A stretch of DNA of 13,682 nt from Methanobacteriota archaeon (GTDB taxonomy: Archaea > Halobacteriota > Methanomicrobia > Methanomicrobiales > Methanoculleaceae), in assembly GCA_023457135.1 (NCBI GenBank), contig JAEWMO010000130.1, positions 1 through 13,682 on the forward strand, given 5' to 3'. The notes under the pieces were generated by a model. The model was not told where the DNA came from. It saw nothing but the letters and a program-made list of their open reading frames with translations, and did no database searches. Made by a program: the position numbers and the translations under genes. Of the stretch, positions 1 through 7,375 are shown in pieces. Position 1 is the first letter of the stretch; each line of letters opens with the position of its first letter.

Positions 1-10
1 CAATCGTTTC

Positions 11-15
11 AAAAA
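11..15 (-). terminator. oligo-T terminator of the tRNA-Val gene
   Basis: Read on the minus strand, a run of five T begins six bases after the tRNA 3' end. Archaeal RNA polymerase commonly stops at such T-runs without needing a hairpin. Termination here is inferred from position and composition only. Confidence 0.5.
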
Positions 16-21
16 CGGTGA

Positions 22-95
22 TGGGCTCGCTGAGATTCGAACTCAGGACCTCCGCCATGTCAAGGCGACGTCATAACCAGCTAGACCACGAGCCC
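22..95 (-). tRNA. tRNA-Val (anticodon GAC)
   Basis: A complete 74-base cloverleaf folds on the minus strand. It has a perfect 7-bp acceptor stem (GGGCTCG with CGAGCCC), a D-arm, and a 5-bp anticodon stem with one G-U pair closing the loop TTGACAT. The variable loop is short, and the T-arm is perfect (CTGAG/CTCAG around TTCGAAT). The anticodon GAC (plus-strand bases 59-61) reads the valine codons GTC and GTT. The discriminator base is A. The 3' CCA is not encoded and would be added by a nucleotidyltransferase. No intron is visible. A TATA-like element lies upstream at 133-145 and a T-run follows the gene, so it is probably its own transcription unit just downstream of serA. Confidence 0.96.
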
Positions 96-132
96 GTGTC
101 TGCCCGACGATCAATAAGGTTGGTGTCGCGGG

Positions 133-145
133 TATAAATATATTT
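133..145 (-). promoter_or_regulatory. TATA-box candidate for tRNA-Val
   Basis: The minus strand reads AAATATATTTATA in otherwise GC-rich DNA, 38 bases upstream of the mature tRNA 5' end. Archaeal TATA boxes are centred about 26 bases before the start of transcription, which would put the start near 112-114 and leave a short leader to be removed by RNase P. The 8-base palindrome CCGTACGG sits seven bases further upstream. Confidence 0.65.
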
Positions 146-167
146 CCTGTCCCCGTACGGCCGGTTT

Positions 168-198
168 GTGCCGGCTCCTCCCTATCGGGGGCCGGCAC
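168..198 (-). terminator. hairpin in the serA 3' flank
   Basis: A perfect 8-bp inverted repeat, GTGCCGGC (168-175) and GCCGGCAC (191-198), encloses 15 bases that can pair further (CCC with GGG). It lies 28 bases past the serA stop codon. No T-run follows directly, so it does not look like a classical intrinsic terminator. It may stabilise the 3' end of the serA message or help separate it from the tRNA gene. The structure is visible; its role is inferred. Confidence 0.35.
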
Positions 199-226
199 GC
201 GGCACAACATGGGGGCGATCGGCCGA

Positions 227-1810
227 TCAGATCTTGGCGTGCTTTGCCGTGTGGATGCCGTCGATCTTCTTGATCTCTTCCATCGCGTCGGCAGGCACCG
301 CGGAATCGACCGTCAGGACCATCAGCGCCTCTTCGCCGGGCTTGTGGCGTCCCACCTGCATCCCGGCGATGTTCACGTTCACCCGGCCGAGGATCGTCGC
401 GGCCTTGCCGATGACGCCCGGCTTGTCGGTGTGGCGGGAGATGACGACATGGCCGGTCGGGGTCAGGTCGGTCATGTAGCCGCCGATGCTCACGATCCGC
501 GCGTGGTCCGGGGCCGAGACGCTGCCGCTCACCGACTCGGTCATCTTATCGGTCTTTGCGGTGATGCTGATGATGTTCCGGAAGCCGTGCGCCTCCTCCG
601 TCGTCGTCTCGCTCAGCTTGATGCCGCGCTCCTTTGCGACGAACTCAGCATTCACGAAGTTGACCGGGGCCTGGAGGATCGGGTCGAGCATGCCCTTCAG
701 GATGACGCGGGTGATGAACTTCGTGTTCGGCAGGGCTGCCGCCTCGCCGCCGTAGGTGATCTTGATCGACTCGAGCCTTCCTTCGATGAGCTGGATGAGG
801 AGGCTCCCCATCTTCTGCGCAAGGGCCGCGTAGGGCTCGACGATAGCCTGCTGCTCGGCGGGGATCATCGGTGCGTTCACCACGTACTTCGCCGCGCCGC
901 CCGATAGAACGCTGATGCACTGGTTCGCGACCGAGATCGCGACGTTCTTCTGCGCCTCGACCGTGCTTGCGCCGAGGTGCGGGGTGACGATCACCTTGTC
1001 GAGACCGAGGAGCGGGGAGTCCGTCGGGGGCTCGTTCTCGAAGACGTCGAGCGCCGCACCGGCGACCTTGCCGCTCGCGATCGCGTCTGCAAGCGCCTGC
1101 TCGTCGATGATCCCGCCGCGGGCGCAGTTGATCAGCCGGACGCCGTCCTTCATCGTGGCGATCGTCTCTGCGTTGATGACGTGGCGGGTCTCCTTGATCA
1201 GAGGCGTGTGGACCGTGATGACGTCTGCTCTCCGGAAGAGCTCGTCAAGCGGCACCATCTCGACGCCGAGGCTTGCGGCGCGATCTTTGGTGATGAACGG
1301 GTCGTAGGCGATGCACTTCATCTCCAGCGCCTGTGCACGCTTCGCCACCTCGCGCCCGATCCGCCCGAATCCCATGATGCCGATAATCTTGTCGTTCAGC
1401 TCGACACCCATGAACTTCGAGCGCTTCCACTCGCCCTTCTTTAAGGATGCGGTCGCCTGAGGGATGTTGCGCGCGAGCGAGAGCATCATCGCCATCGTGT
1501 GCTCCGTGGCCGCGAGCGTATTTCCTTCTGGAGCGTTCGCAACGACGATGCCCCTGCGGGTCGCCGCGTCGGTATCGATATTGTCGACCCCGGCCCCGGC
1601 ACGGCCGATGAACTTGAGTTTTGCTCCTGTGTCGATGACACGCGCCGTAACCTCGGTGCCCGACCGTACCAGCAGGGCATCGTAGTTCCCGATAATATCA
1701 ACGAGCTGATCCTCGCTCAGCCCGGTGTTGACATCCACATCGGCAAATCCCTTCAGGATGTCAATCCCTTCATCTGCCAGCGGGTCGCTGACCAGCACTC
1801 TATATTTCAC
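227..1810 (-). CDS. serA: D-3-phosphoglycerate dehydrogenase (long form, with ACT domain)
   Basis: This enzyme oxidises 3-phosphoglycerate to 3-phosphohydroxypyruvate with NAD+, the first step of serine synthesis, in the cytoplasm. The 527-residue protein is the long form: a substrate- and NAD-binding core (about 1-310), an intervening ASB-type domain (about 320-445) and a C-terminal ACT domain (about 453-527) of the kind that binds serine for feedback inhibition in this family. The Rossmann motif GFGRIG is at 147-152. The catalytic trio of the D-2-hydroxyacid dehydrogenase family is present: R231 (in CARGG), E260 (in ENEP) and H278 (in PHLGAST). The start is GTG, preceded by only a weak ribosome-binding site (GGGTTGA). 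The gene diverges from ppsA. The next gene downstream is the tRNA, so serA is probably monocistronic. Confidence 0.96.
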   Translation of the reverse strand: MKYRVLVSDPLADEGIDILKGFADVDVNTGLSEDQLVDIIGNYDALLVRSGTEVTARVIDTGAKLKFIGRAGAGVDNIDTDAATRRGIVVANAPEGNTLAATEHTMAMMLSLARNIPQATASLKKGEWKRSKFMGVELNDKIIGIMGFGRIGREVAKRAQALEMKCIAYDPFITKDRAASLGVEMVPLDELFRRADVITVHTPLIKETRHVINAETIATMKDGVRLINCARGGIIDEQALADAIASGKVAGAALDVFENEPPTDSPLLGLDKVIVTPHLGASTVEAQKNVAISVANQCISVLSGGAAKYVVNAPMIPAEQQAIVEPYAALAQKMGSLLIQLIEGRLESIKITYGGEAAALPNTKFITRVILKGMLDPILQAPVNFVNAEFVAKERGIKLSETTTEEAHGFRNIISITAKTDKMTESVSGSVSAPDHARIVSIGGYMTDLTPTGHVVISRHTDKPGVIGKAATILGRVNVNIAGMQVGRHKPGEEALMVLTVDSAVPADAMEEIKKIDGIHTAKHAKI

Positions 1811-1890
1811 AGTTCAACCCATATTTGATACGACATCATGTGTATTGATGCTTTTTCCTCCGAAATCTTTTATGTAATGGTGAGAAGTAT
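1811..1890. promoter_or_regulatory. divergent serA/ppsA promoter region
   Basis: These 80 bases between the two start codons are much more AT-rich than the genes. An A/T-rich core at about 1866-1878 reads TTTTATGTAAT on the plus strand and TTACATAAAAG on the minus strand, so it resembles a TATA box in both directions. For serA it predicts a leader of about 35 bases. For ppsA it would put the start of transcription around 1895-1900, past the first ATG at 1891. In that case either translation starts at 1906 or another element further left drives ppsA. The exact boxes are inferred. Confidence 0.5.
1879..1884 (+). promoter_or_regulatory. ribosome-binding site of ppsA
   Basis: GGTGAG lies six bases before the ATG at 1891 and matches the archaeal 16S rRNA 3' end. 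It favours 1891 as the start. A second, weaker GGTG at 1897-1900 stands five bases before the ATG at 1906, so the choice between the two starts is not settled. Confidence 0.45.
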
Positions 1891-4197
1891 ATGTGTGGTG
1901 CGAGCATGAAGGAAATGCCCAACGTTCTGTGGCTCGAAGAAATAAAAAAGGAAGATATCCCCTCCGTAGGTGGAAAGGGGGCCTCTCTTGGTGAGATGAC
2001 CTCGATCGGCCTCCCCGTGCCGAAAGCGTTTGTGGTGACCGCCCAGGCATTCCGCAGGTTCCTCGTTGAGACCGGGATCGAGGAGACGCTCTTCCGCAGG
2101 CTGGAACGCCTCGATGTCGACGACAACGGAGCGCTGGAATCCGTATCGAAGGAAGTGCAGGACCTCGTCATGAGTGTCGAGATGCCCGACCGGATCCGCG
2201 AAGAGGTCGTCGATGCATACACCCGGATGGGTGCCGACGGAACGGTCGTCGCCGTCCGGTCGAGCGCCACCGCAGAAGACCTGCCTGACGCCAGCTTTGC
2301 CGGCCAGCAGGAGACTTTTCTCAATATCCTCGGTGAAACAGACCTCCTTGATGCCGTCCAGCGCTGCTGGGCCTCGCTCTATGGCGCACGTGCCATCTAT
2401 TACCGGGCGAAGCAGGGGTTCGACGACCGGAGCGTAAATATCGCCGTCGTCGTCCAGGAACTCATCAGGTCGGAGAAGTCCGGTGTCATGTTCACCTCCC
2501 ACCCCGTCACCGGCGAGCCCCTGACGATCGTCGAGGGCTCCTGGGGGCTCGGGGAGGCCGTCGTCTCCGGCAGCGTCTCCCCCGACAACTACGTCTTTGA
2601 CCTGCGCTCCGGGCGCGTGGTCGACCGCCTGATCGCCGAAAAGGAGATCATGATCGTGCCGGAAGGCCGGCACGGGACGAAGATCGTCACCCTCACCGCC
2701 GAACAGCGGACCGCCCCGGTCCTCTCCGACGCGGAAGTATCCCGGCTTGCGACACTCGGCAAGATCGCCGAGGACCACTACGGCGTCCCGCAGGACGTCG
2801 AGTGGGCGATCGTCGGAAGCGACGTCTTCATCCTCCAGTCCCGGCCGATCACGACGATCAAGCGGCCGGAGATCCCCCGTGCCGGTGCACAGGGCGCAGG
2901 GGAGCCGAAAGGCACTCTCGGCGTGGTGCTGGTGGAAGGCCAGGGCGCCTCCCCCGGCATCGCGAGCGGCCGGGTCGTGATCGTGCGGGACGTCAAGGAC
3001 ACGAGCGCCGTCAAGGACGGCGACATCATGGTCACGAAGATGACCAACCCCGACATGGTGCCGGCGATGCGCCGGGTCAGCGCCATCGTCACCGACGAGG
3101 GCGGGATGACCTGCCACGCGGCCATCGTGAGCCGTGAACTCGGCACTCCGGCGGTCGTCGGGACCAAGAAGGCGACGAAGATCCTCCAGGAGGGGCAGAT
3201 CGTCACCGTCGACGGTGAGAAGGGTATCATCTACGAGGGAGCGGTCGAGGCGCCTGCGGCGGCCGCACCGGCAGCCGTGGCGGCGGCAGCGCCCGCCCCG
3301 GTCATCACCGGGACGCTCGTCAAGGTGAACGTCTCCCTGCCCGAGGCCGCACAGCGGGCCGCCGCAACCGGTGCGGACGGCGTCGGCCTCCTCCGGATCG
3401 AGCACCTCATCCTCGGCCTGAACAAGACTCCGAACTGGTACATCGAGAACGGGCGGGAAGAGGAGTTCATCGCCGAGCTCTACGGCGGCATCAAGACGGT
3501 CCTCGACGCCTTCCCGGGCAAGCCCGTCTGGGTCCGGACGCTCGACGCCCCGACCGACGAGTTCCGGAACATGGAAGGCGGCCACGACGAGCCGATCGAG
3601 CACAACCCGATGCTCGGCTGGCGCGGGATCCGCCGGGACCTCCAGAGCCCCGACCAGTTCCGCCTCCAGGTCGAGGCGTTCAAGCGGCTCTGGGCCGCGG
3701 GCTACGACAATCTCGGCGTGATGTTCCCGATGGTCAACCACCCGAGGGAGTTCGTCCAGGCACGGAGGATGATGAAGGAGTGGGGCGTCGACGTGGAGAC
3801 GGCGACCCTCGGCATCATGATCGAGATCCCGGGCAGCGCCGTCCTGGTCGAGGACTTCATCAAGGCCGGGATCCGGTTCGCGTCCTTCGGGACAAACGAC
3901 CTCATCCAGTACACGCTCGCCATCGACCGGAACAACGAGAACGTCGCGGACATGTACGAGCCCGAGCACCCTGCCGTGCTCAAGCTGATCGCATACGCGA
4001 TCAAAGCCTGCCGGAAGCATGGGGTCGAGTGCTCCATCTGCGGCCAGGCCGGTTCCGATCCGAAGATGGTGACCTGGCTTGTCGGGCAGGGGATCAGCAG
4101 CGTCTCGGCAAACATCGACGCGATCCCCCGTATCCGCGAGGCCGTAGCGCGGAAAGAGCGGCAGATCCTTCTTGATGCGGCGAGAAGAAATGCGTGA
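1891..4197 (+). CDS. ppsA: phosphoenolpyruvate synthase
   Basis: Converts pyruvate, ATP and water to PEP, AMP and phosphate, opening gluconeogenesis from acetyl-CoA-derived pyruvate in methanogens. The 768 residues show the family's three-part build. The N-terminal nucleotide-binding domain has GGKGASLGEM near residue 27 and VRSSATAEDLPDASFAGQ from 122. The swivelling phosphohistidine domain has GGMTCHAAI with the phosphorylated H409. The C-terminal PEP/pyruvate barrel has GADGVGLLR, FGTNDLIQYT near 666, and the catalytic-type C717 in CGQ. An Ala/Pro-rich linker (about 452-470) joins the last two parts. The ATG at 1891 has GGTGAG upstream; an in-frame ATG at 1906 would shorten the protein by five residues and is a real alternative. 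It heads the plus-strand operon, and its end overlaps mfnA. Confidence 0.96.
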   Translation: MCGASMKEMPNVLWLEEIKKEDIPSVGGKGASLGEMTSIGLPVPKAFVVTAQAFRRFLVETGIEETLFRRLERLDVDDNGALESVSKEVQDLVMSVEMPDRIREEVVDAYTRMGADGTVVAVRSSATAEDLPDASFAGQQETFLNILGETDLLDAVQRCWASLYGARAIYYRAKQGFDDRSVNIAVVVQELIRSEKSGVMFTSHPVTGEPLTIVEGSWGLGEAVVSGSVSPDNYVFDLRSGRVVDRLIAEKEIMIVPEGRHGTKIVTLTAEQRTAPVLSDAEVSRLATLGKIAEDHYGVPQDVEWAIVGSDVFILQSRPITTIKRPEIPRAGAQGAGEPKGTLGVVLVEGQGASPGIASGRVVIVRDVKDTSAVKDGDIMVTKMTNPDMVPAMRRVSAIVTDEGGMTCHAAIVSRELGTPAVVGTKKATKILQEGQIVTVDGEKGIIYEGAVEAPAAAAPAAVAAAAPAPVITGTLVKVNVSLPEAAQRAAATGADGVGLLRIEHLILGLNKTPNWYIENGREEEFIAELYGGIKTVLDAFPGKPVWVRTLDAPTDEFRNMEGGHDEPIEHNPMLGWRGIRRDLQSPDQFRLQVEAFKRLWAAGYDNLGVMFPMVNHPREFVQARRMMKEWGVDVETATLGIMIEIPGSAVLVEDFIKAGIRFASFGTNDLIQYTLAIDRNNENVADMYEPEHPAVLKLIAYAIKACRKHGVECSICGQAGSDPKMVTWLVGQGISSVSANIDAIPRIREAVARKERQILLDAARRNA

Positions 4198-5287
4198 ATG
4201 TGGGTGCCCTGAGGAAGACCTTTTCTCCTTCCTTTTGTCGAAGCGACAGGAGGACCTCGGCTACCGGAACATCCTGAGTTCGATGTGCACCCCGCCCCAC
4301 CCGGTTGCGGCGCGGGCGCACACGCTCTTCCTCGAGACCAACCTCGGCGACCCGGGGCTCTTCCCCGGGACCGCCTCCCTTGAAGAGCTCCTCGTCAGGA
4401 GGCTCGGCACCCTGATGCACCACCCCGGTGCGGGGGGCTACGCCACCTCCGGCGGGACGGAGTCGAACATCCAGGCCTTCCGGATCGCAAAGAAACTGAA
4501 GCCGGTGGCATCGCCGAACGTGGTGGTCCCGGCATCGGGCCACTTCTCGTTCCAGAAGGCCTGCGACATCCTGGGGCTCGAGATGCGGGTCGCACCGCTC
4601 GATAAGGAGTACCGGATGGACGCGGAGGCGGCCGACGGTCTTATCGATGAGAAGACGGTCGCTCTCGTCGGGATCGTCGGGACGACGGAGTACGGCGTCG
4701 TCGACCCCGTCGCCGCCCTCTCCGAGATCGCCCTCGACCACGACGTCTTCCTCCACATCGACGCCGCCTTTGGGGGGATGGTCGTCCCGTTCCTCGAGAC
4801 CCCCGTCCCGTTCGACTTCCGGCTCCCCGGTGTCTCCTCGATCTCTGTTGACCCCCACAAGATGGGGATGAGCACCATCCCGGCGGGCTGCCTCCTCGTC
4901 CGGGACCCCTCGTGCTTCTCGCACCTCAACGTCGAAACGCCCTACCTGACGGTGAAGCAGGAGTGCACCCTCGCGGGCACCCGGCCCGGCGCCTCGGTCG
5001 CGGCCGCCGTCGCCGTCCTCGAGTATCTCGGGATGGACGGGATGCGGGCGGTGGTCGCCGGGTGCATGGAGAACACCCGGAGGCTGATCGAGGGGATGGA
5101 GACGCTCGGCTGCCCGCGGGCCGTGACCCCCGACGTCAACGTGGCGACCTTCTCCTGCGACCATCCGCCCGCCGGCTGGCGGGTCTCGCGGACGCGGGCG
5201 GGGCATATGCGGATCGTCTGCATGCCCCATGTCACCCGCGACGTCATCGAGGCATTCCTGAACGATATGTGTGATATACATGCTTGA
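4190..5287 (+). CDS. mfnA: L-tyrosine decarboxylase (methanofuran pathway), possibly also L-aspartate decarboxylase
   Basis: A PLP-dependent group II decarboxylase of the archaeal MfnA family. It makes tyramine from tyrosine for methanofuran. Some archaeal relatives decarboxylate aspartate to beta-alanine for coenzyme A, so the substrate cannot be fixed from sequence alone. Visible motifs are SGGTESN (87-93, cofactor phosphate), H118 (in SGHFSF, stacking on PLP), D191 (in HIDAAFGG, pyridine nitrogen) and the Schiff-base lysine K224 (in VDPHKMG). The 365-residue length is normal. I chose the ATG at 4190, which overlaps the ppsA stop by eight bases. An in-frame ATG at 4175 and TTG at 4172 are alternatives adding five or six residues, and no strong ribosome-binding site decides. 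The 3' end overlaps hpt by eight bases, implying translational coupling. Confidence 0.92.
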   Translation: MRECGCPEEDLFSFLLSKRQEDLGYRNILSSMCTPPHPVAARAHTLFLETNLGDPGLFPGTASLEELLVRRLGTLMHHPGAGGYATSGGTESNIQAFRIAKKLKPVASPNVVVPASGHFSFQKACDILGLEMRVAPLDKEYRMDAEAADGLIDEKTVALVGIVGTTEYGVVDPVAALSEIALDHDVFLHIDAAFGGMVVPFLETPVPFDFRLPGVSSISVDPHKMGMSTIPAGCLLVRDPSCFSHLNVETPYLTVKQECTLAGTRPGASVAAAVAVLEYLGMDGMRAVVAGCMENTRRLIEGMETLGCPRAVTPDVNVATFSCDHPPAGWRVSRTRAGHMRIVCMPHVTRDVIEAFLNDMCDIHA

Positions 5288-5831
5288 ACGCCTGATTCAG
5301 TCCCTGGAAGCCTCCCCCATCATGAAGCGGGGAGAGTACAACTACTTCATCCACCCGATCACCGACGGGGTGCCGCTGCTTGAGCCCGCCATCCTCCGCG
5401 AGATCGGGTGCGCCATGGTGCGCTGCCTCGACCTTGAGAGGGTCGACAAGATCGTCGTCTGCGAGGCGATGGGCATCCACATCGGCGTCGCCCTCTCGAT
5501 GATGACCGATATCCCGCTCGTGGTCGTCAGGAAGCGCCCCTACGGCCTCCCCGGCGAGGTCGCGGTCCACCAGACGACGGGCTACTCGAAGGGAGAGCTC
5601 TACCTGAACGGCATCGAGGCGGGCGACCGGGTCGTCATCATCGACGACGTCTGCAGCACCGGGGGAACGCTCTGCGCCCTCATCGGTGCCCTGGAACACG
5701 CCGGGGCCGAGATCGCCGATATCTGCGTGGTCATCGGCCGGGGCGACGCGGAGATCGGCCGGCCCCTCAAAGTCCTGGTCCATATCGAGGTCTCCGAGAC
5801 GCAGGTGCGTGTCGTTGATACCTTACTCTGA
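5280..5831 (+). CDS. hpt: hypoxanthine/guanine phosphoribosyltransferase (archaeal type)
   Basis: A purine salvage enzyme that transfers ribose-5-phosphate from PRPP to hypoxanthine or guanine, giving IMP or GMP. The 183-residue protein has the type I phosphoribosyltransferase PRPP loop at 118-130, VVIIDDVCSTGGT. It also has the N-terminal pattern (about 14-35: KRGEYNYFIHPITDGVP) typical of the archaeal HGPRTase family, which is related to adenine phosphoribosyltransferases; base specificity is therefore taken from the family. The ATG at 5280 is preferred over an in-frame GTG at 5271 because it matches the usual start MLERL and has GTGTGAT a few bases upstream. It overlaps mfnA by eight bases, and dph2 starts inside its 3' end. 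Confidence 0.9.
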   Translation: MLERLIQSLEASPIMKRGEYNYFIHPITDGVPLLEPAILREIGCAMVRCLDLERVDKIVVCEAMGIHIGVALSMMTDIPLVVVRKRPYGLPGEVAVHQTTGYSKGELYLNGIEAGDRVVIIDDVCSTGGTLCALIGALEHAGAEIADICVVIGRGDAEIGRPLKVLVHIEVSETQVRVVDTLL

Positions 5832-6762
5832 TATCATCGCAAAACTCCGGGAGCGGGGGGCGCGGTCGGTCGCCCTCCAGTTTCCCGCAGGGCTCGCACG
5901 CCAGGCGCCGGCGACCGCCGCCGCCCTCCGCCGCGAGGGGTTTGAGGTGATCGTCAGCGGCGACCCCTGCTACGGGGCCTGCGACCTCGCGCTCGACGCC
6001 CTCGCGTTCGCGGACGTCCTGGTCCACTTCGGCCACGCACCGGTCGAGGACCGGCCGGACGTCATCTACGAGCCCGTCCGCTTCGACTTCGATCCGGGCG
6101 TGCTTGAGGCAGCCCTTCCTCTCCTTCACGCTCGCCGAATCGGCCTCGTCACGACCGTCCAGCACGTCCACCTCATCGAGGCGATGACGGCGTATCTCCG
6201 CGACCACGGTATCGAAGCGGCCGTCGCACCGGGGGACAGCCGGACGCCGCTCGCGGGGCAGGTCCTCGGCTGCAACTTCGCCGCTGCACGGGCGACGGGG
6301 GCCGACGAGGTCCTCTTTGTGGGGACCGGGGTCTTTCATCCCATCGGCATCCGGCTCGCGACGCGGGCACGGGTGGTGGCGCTCGACCCCTACACCGGGG
6401 AGGCGCAGGAGGTGGACGCCGACCGGCTGGTCCGCCGCCGCGCCGCGGTGATGGCCAAAGCACAGGACGCCGCAAACTTCGGCGTCATCGTCAGCACGAA
6501 GAGCGGGCAGCGGCGGATGGACCTGGCGCGAAGGCTCGCCTCGCTCTCCGATAAGGCAGTCCTGGTCGCGATGCGGGAGGTCTCCCCCGCCGAGATGCTC
6601 GACCTCGGCTTTGCGGCCTACGTGAACACCGCCTGCCCCCGGCTCGCCTACGACGACCAGATCCGGTTCCCGGTCCCGGTGCTGACGCCGCCGGAGTTCG
6701 AGATCCTCTGCGGGGTCCGGGCCTGGGACGACTACACCATCGACGAGTACCTCGCACCATGA
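5809..6762 (+). CDS. dph2: 2-(3-amino-3-carboxypropyl)histidine synthase (diphthamide biosynthesis, Dph2)
   Basis: A non-canonical radical SAM enzyme that transfers the 3-amino-3-carboxypropyl group of SAM to a histidine of elongation factor 2, the first step of diphthamide formation. Archaeal Dph2 works as a homodimer. The 317-residue protein keeps the three separated cysteines that bind the [4Fe-4S] cluster in this family: C58 (in CYGACD), C155 (in LGCNF) and C276 (in NTACPRL). C54 and C301 are additional. The frame stays open upstream to 5686, but that part lies inside hpt and is not Dph2-like. Plausible starts are GTG 5809 and TTG 5815. GGTG at 5804-5807 is only one base from the GTG but seven from the TTG, so TTG 5815 is a serious alternative. 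The gene overlaps hpt by 23 bases and the next gene by 4. Confidence 0.93.
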   Translation: MSLIPYSDIIAKLRERGARSVALQFPAGLARQAPATAAALRREGFEVIVSGDPCYGACDLALDALAFADVLVHFGHAPVEDRPDVIYEPVRFDFDPGVLEAALPLLHARRIGLVTTVQHVHLIEAMTAYLRDHGIEAAVAPGDSRTPLAGQVLGCNFAAARATGADEVLFVGTGVFHPIGIRLATRARVVALDPYTGEAQEVDADRLVRRRAAVMAKAQDAANFGVIVSTKSGQRRMDLARRLASLSDKAVLVAMREVSPAEMLDLGFAAYVNTACPRLAYDDQIRFPVPVLTPPEFEILCGVRAWDDYTIDEYLAP

Positions 6763-7370
6763 ACCTCCGGCAACTCGAGATGCAGCTCGAACGGCTCGAG
6801 GGGTTCGAGCGGCCGACGGCCCGCCTGGAACAGTACCAGACCCCGGCACCGGTCGCGGCCCGCCTCCTCCACCACGCCGCGATGCAGGGGGCGATCGAGG
6901 ACCGCCGGGTCTGCGACCTCGGCTGCGGGACGGGAATCCTCGCCTGCGGCGCCGCCCTCCTCGGCGCCTCCGCCGTGACGGGGGTCGACATCGATCCGGC
7001 CGCGATTGCGGTCGCCCGGAAGAACGCGGAGAAGTTCGGCGTCGCCGTCGAGTTCATCGTCGCCGACGTCCGGAGCCCGGACTTCGACCGGGCGAGCCTC
7101 TCCTGCGACACCGTCGTGATGAACCCGCCCTTCGGGGCGCAGAAGGCCCACGCCGACCGGCCGTTCATCGACCTCGCGCTCGAGATCGCGGGCGAAGTCT
7201 ACGGGATCTTCAACGAGGGTTCGACCCCGTTCGTCGCCGCCTACACCGAAGGCCGTGCGGAGCTTGAGGAGGTGATCCGGTGCGCGTTCCCGATGAAGCG
7301 GACGTTTGCCCACCACCGCAGAGAGCGAGTGGATATCATGGTTGAGGTCATACATCTACGGCGGATCTGA
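6759..7370 (+). CDS. METTL5-like rRNA N6-adenine methyltransferase
   Basis: A SAM-dependent class I methyltransferase of 203 residues. It has LEQYQTPAPVAARLL (23-37), motif I DLGCGTG (53-59), the acidic GVDIDP (75-80) and the amino-methyltransferase motif NPPFG (122-126). The order and wording LEQY-x-T, DLGCG and NPPFG closely match human METTL5, which makes m6A in 18S rRNA near the decoding site with the partner TRMT112. A role on archaeal 16S rRNA is therefore likely but inferred; COG2263-type proteins are often annotated only as predicted RNA methylases. The ATG overlaps the dph2 stop in an ATGA arrangement, a sign of coupled translation. No TRMT112 homologue is in the window. Confidence 0.88.
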   Translation: MNLRQLEMQLERLEGFERPTARLEQYQTPAPVAARLLHHAAMQGAIEDRRVCDLGCGTGILACGAALLGASAVTGVDIDPAAIAVARKNAEKFGVAVEFIVADVRSPDFDRASLSCDTVVMNPPFGAQKAHADRPFIDLALEIAGEVYGIFNEGSTPFVAAYTEGRAELEEVIRCAFPMKRTFAHHRRERVDIMVEVIHLRRI

Positions 7371-7375
7371 CATCC

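Noticed and set aside
1870..4020. 716-codon open frame on the minus strand opposite ppsA
   Set aside because: It is antisense to a clear PEP synthase and its translation is rich in D, R, G, H and V without any recognisable motif. Long antisense frames are expected in GC-rich DNA with strong third-position bias. The same applies to the minus-strand frames at 4094-5281, 5767-6849, 7241-8317 and 8567-9721.
5686..5808. N-terminal extension of dph2 by 41 codons
   Set aside because: This stretch lies inside the conserved part of hpt in another frame, is rich in S, R and P, and lacks Dph2 similarity. The usual Dph2 N-terminus begins just after.
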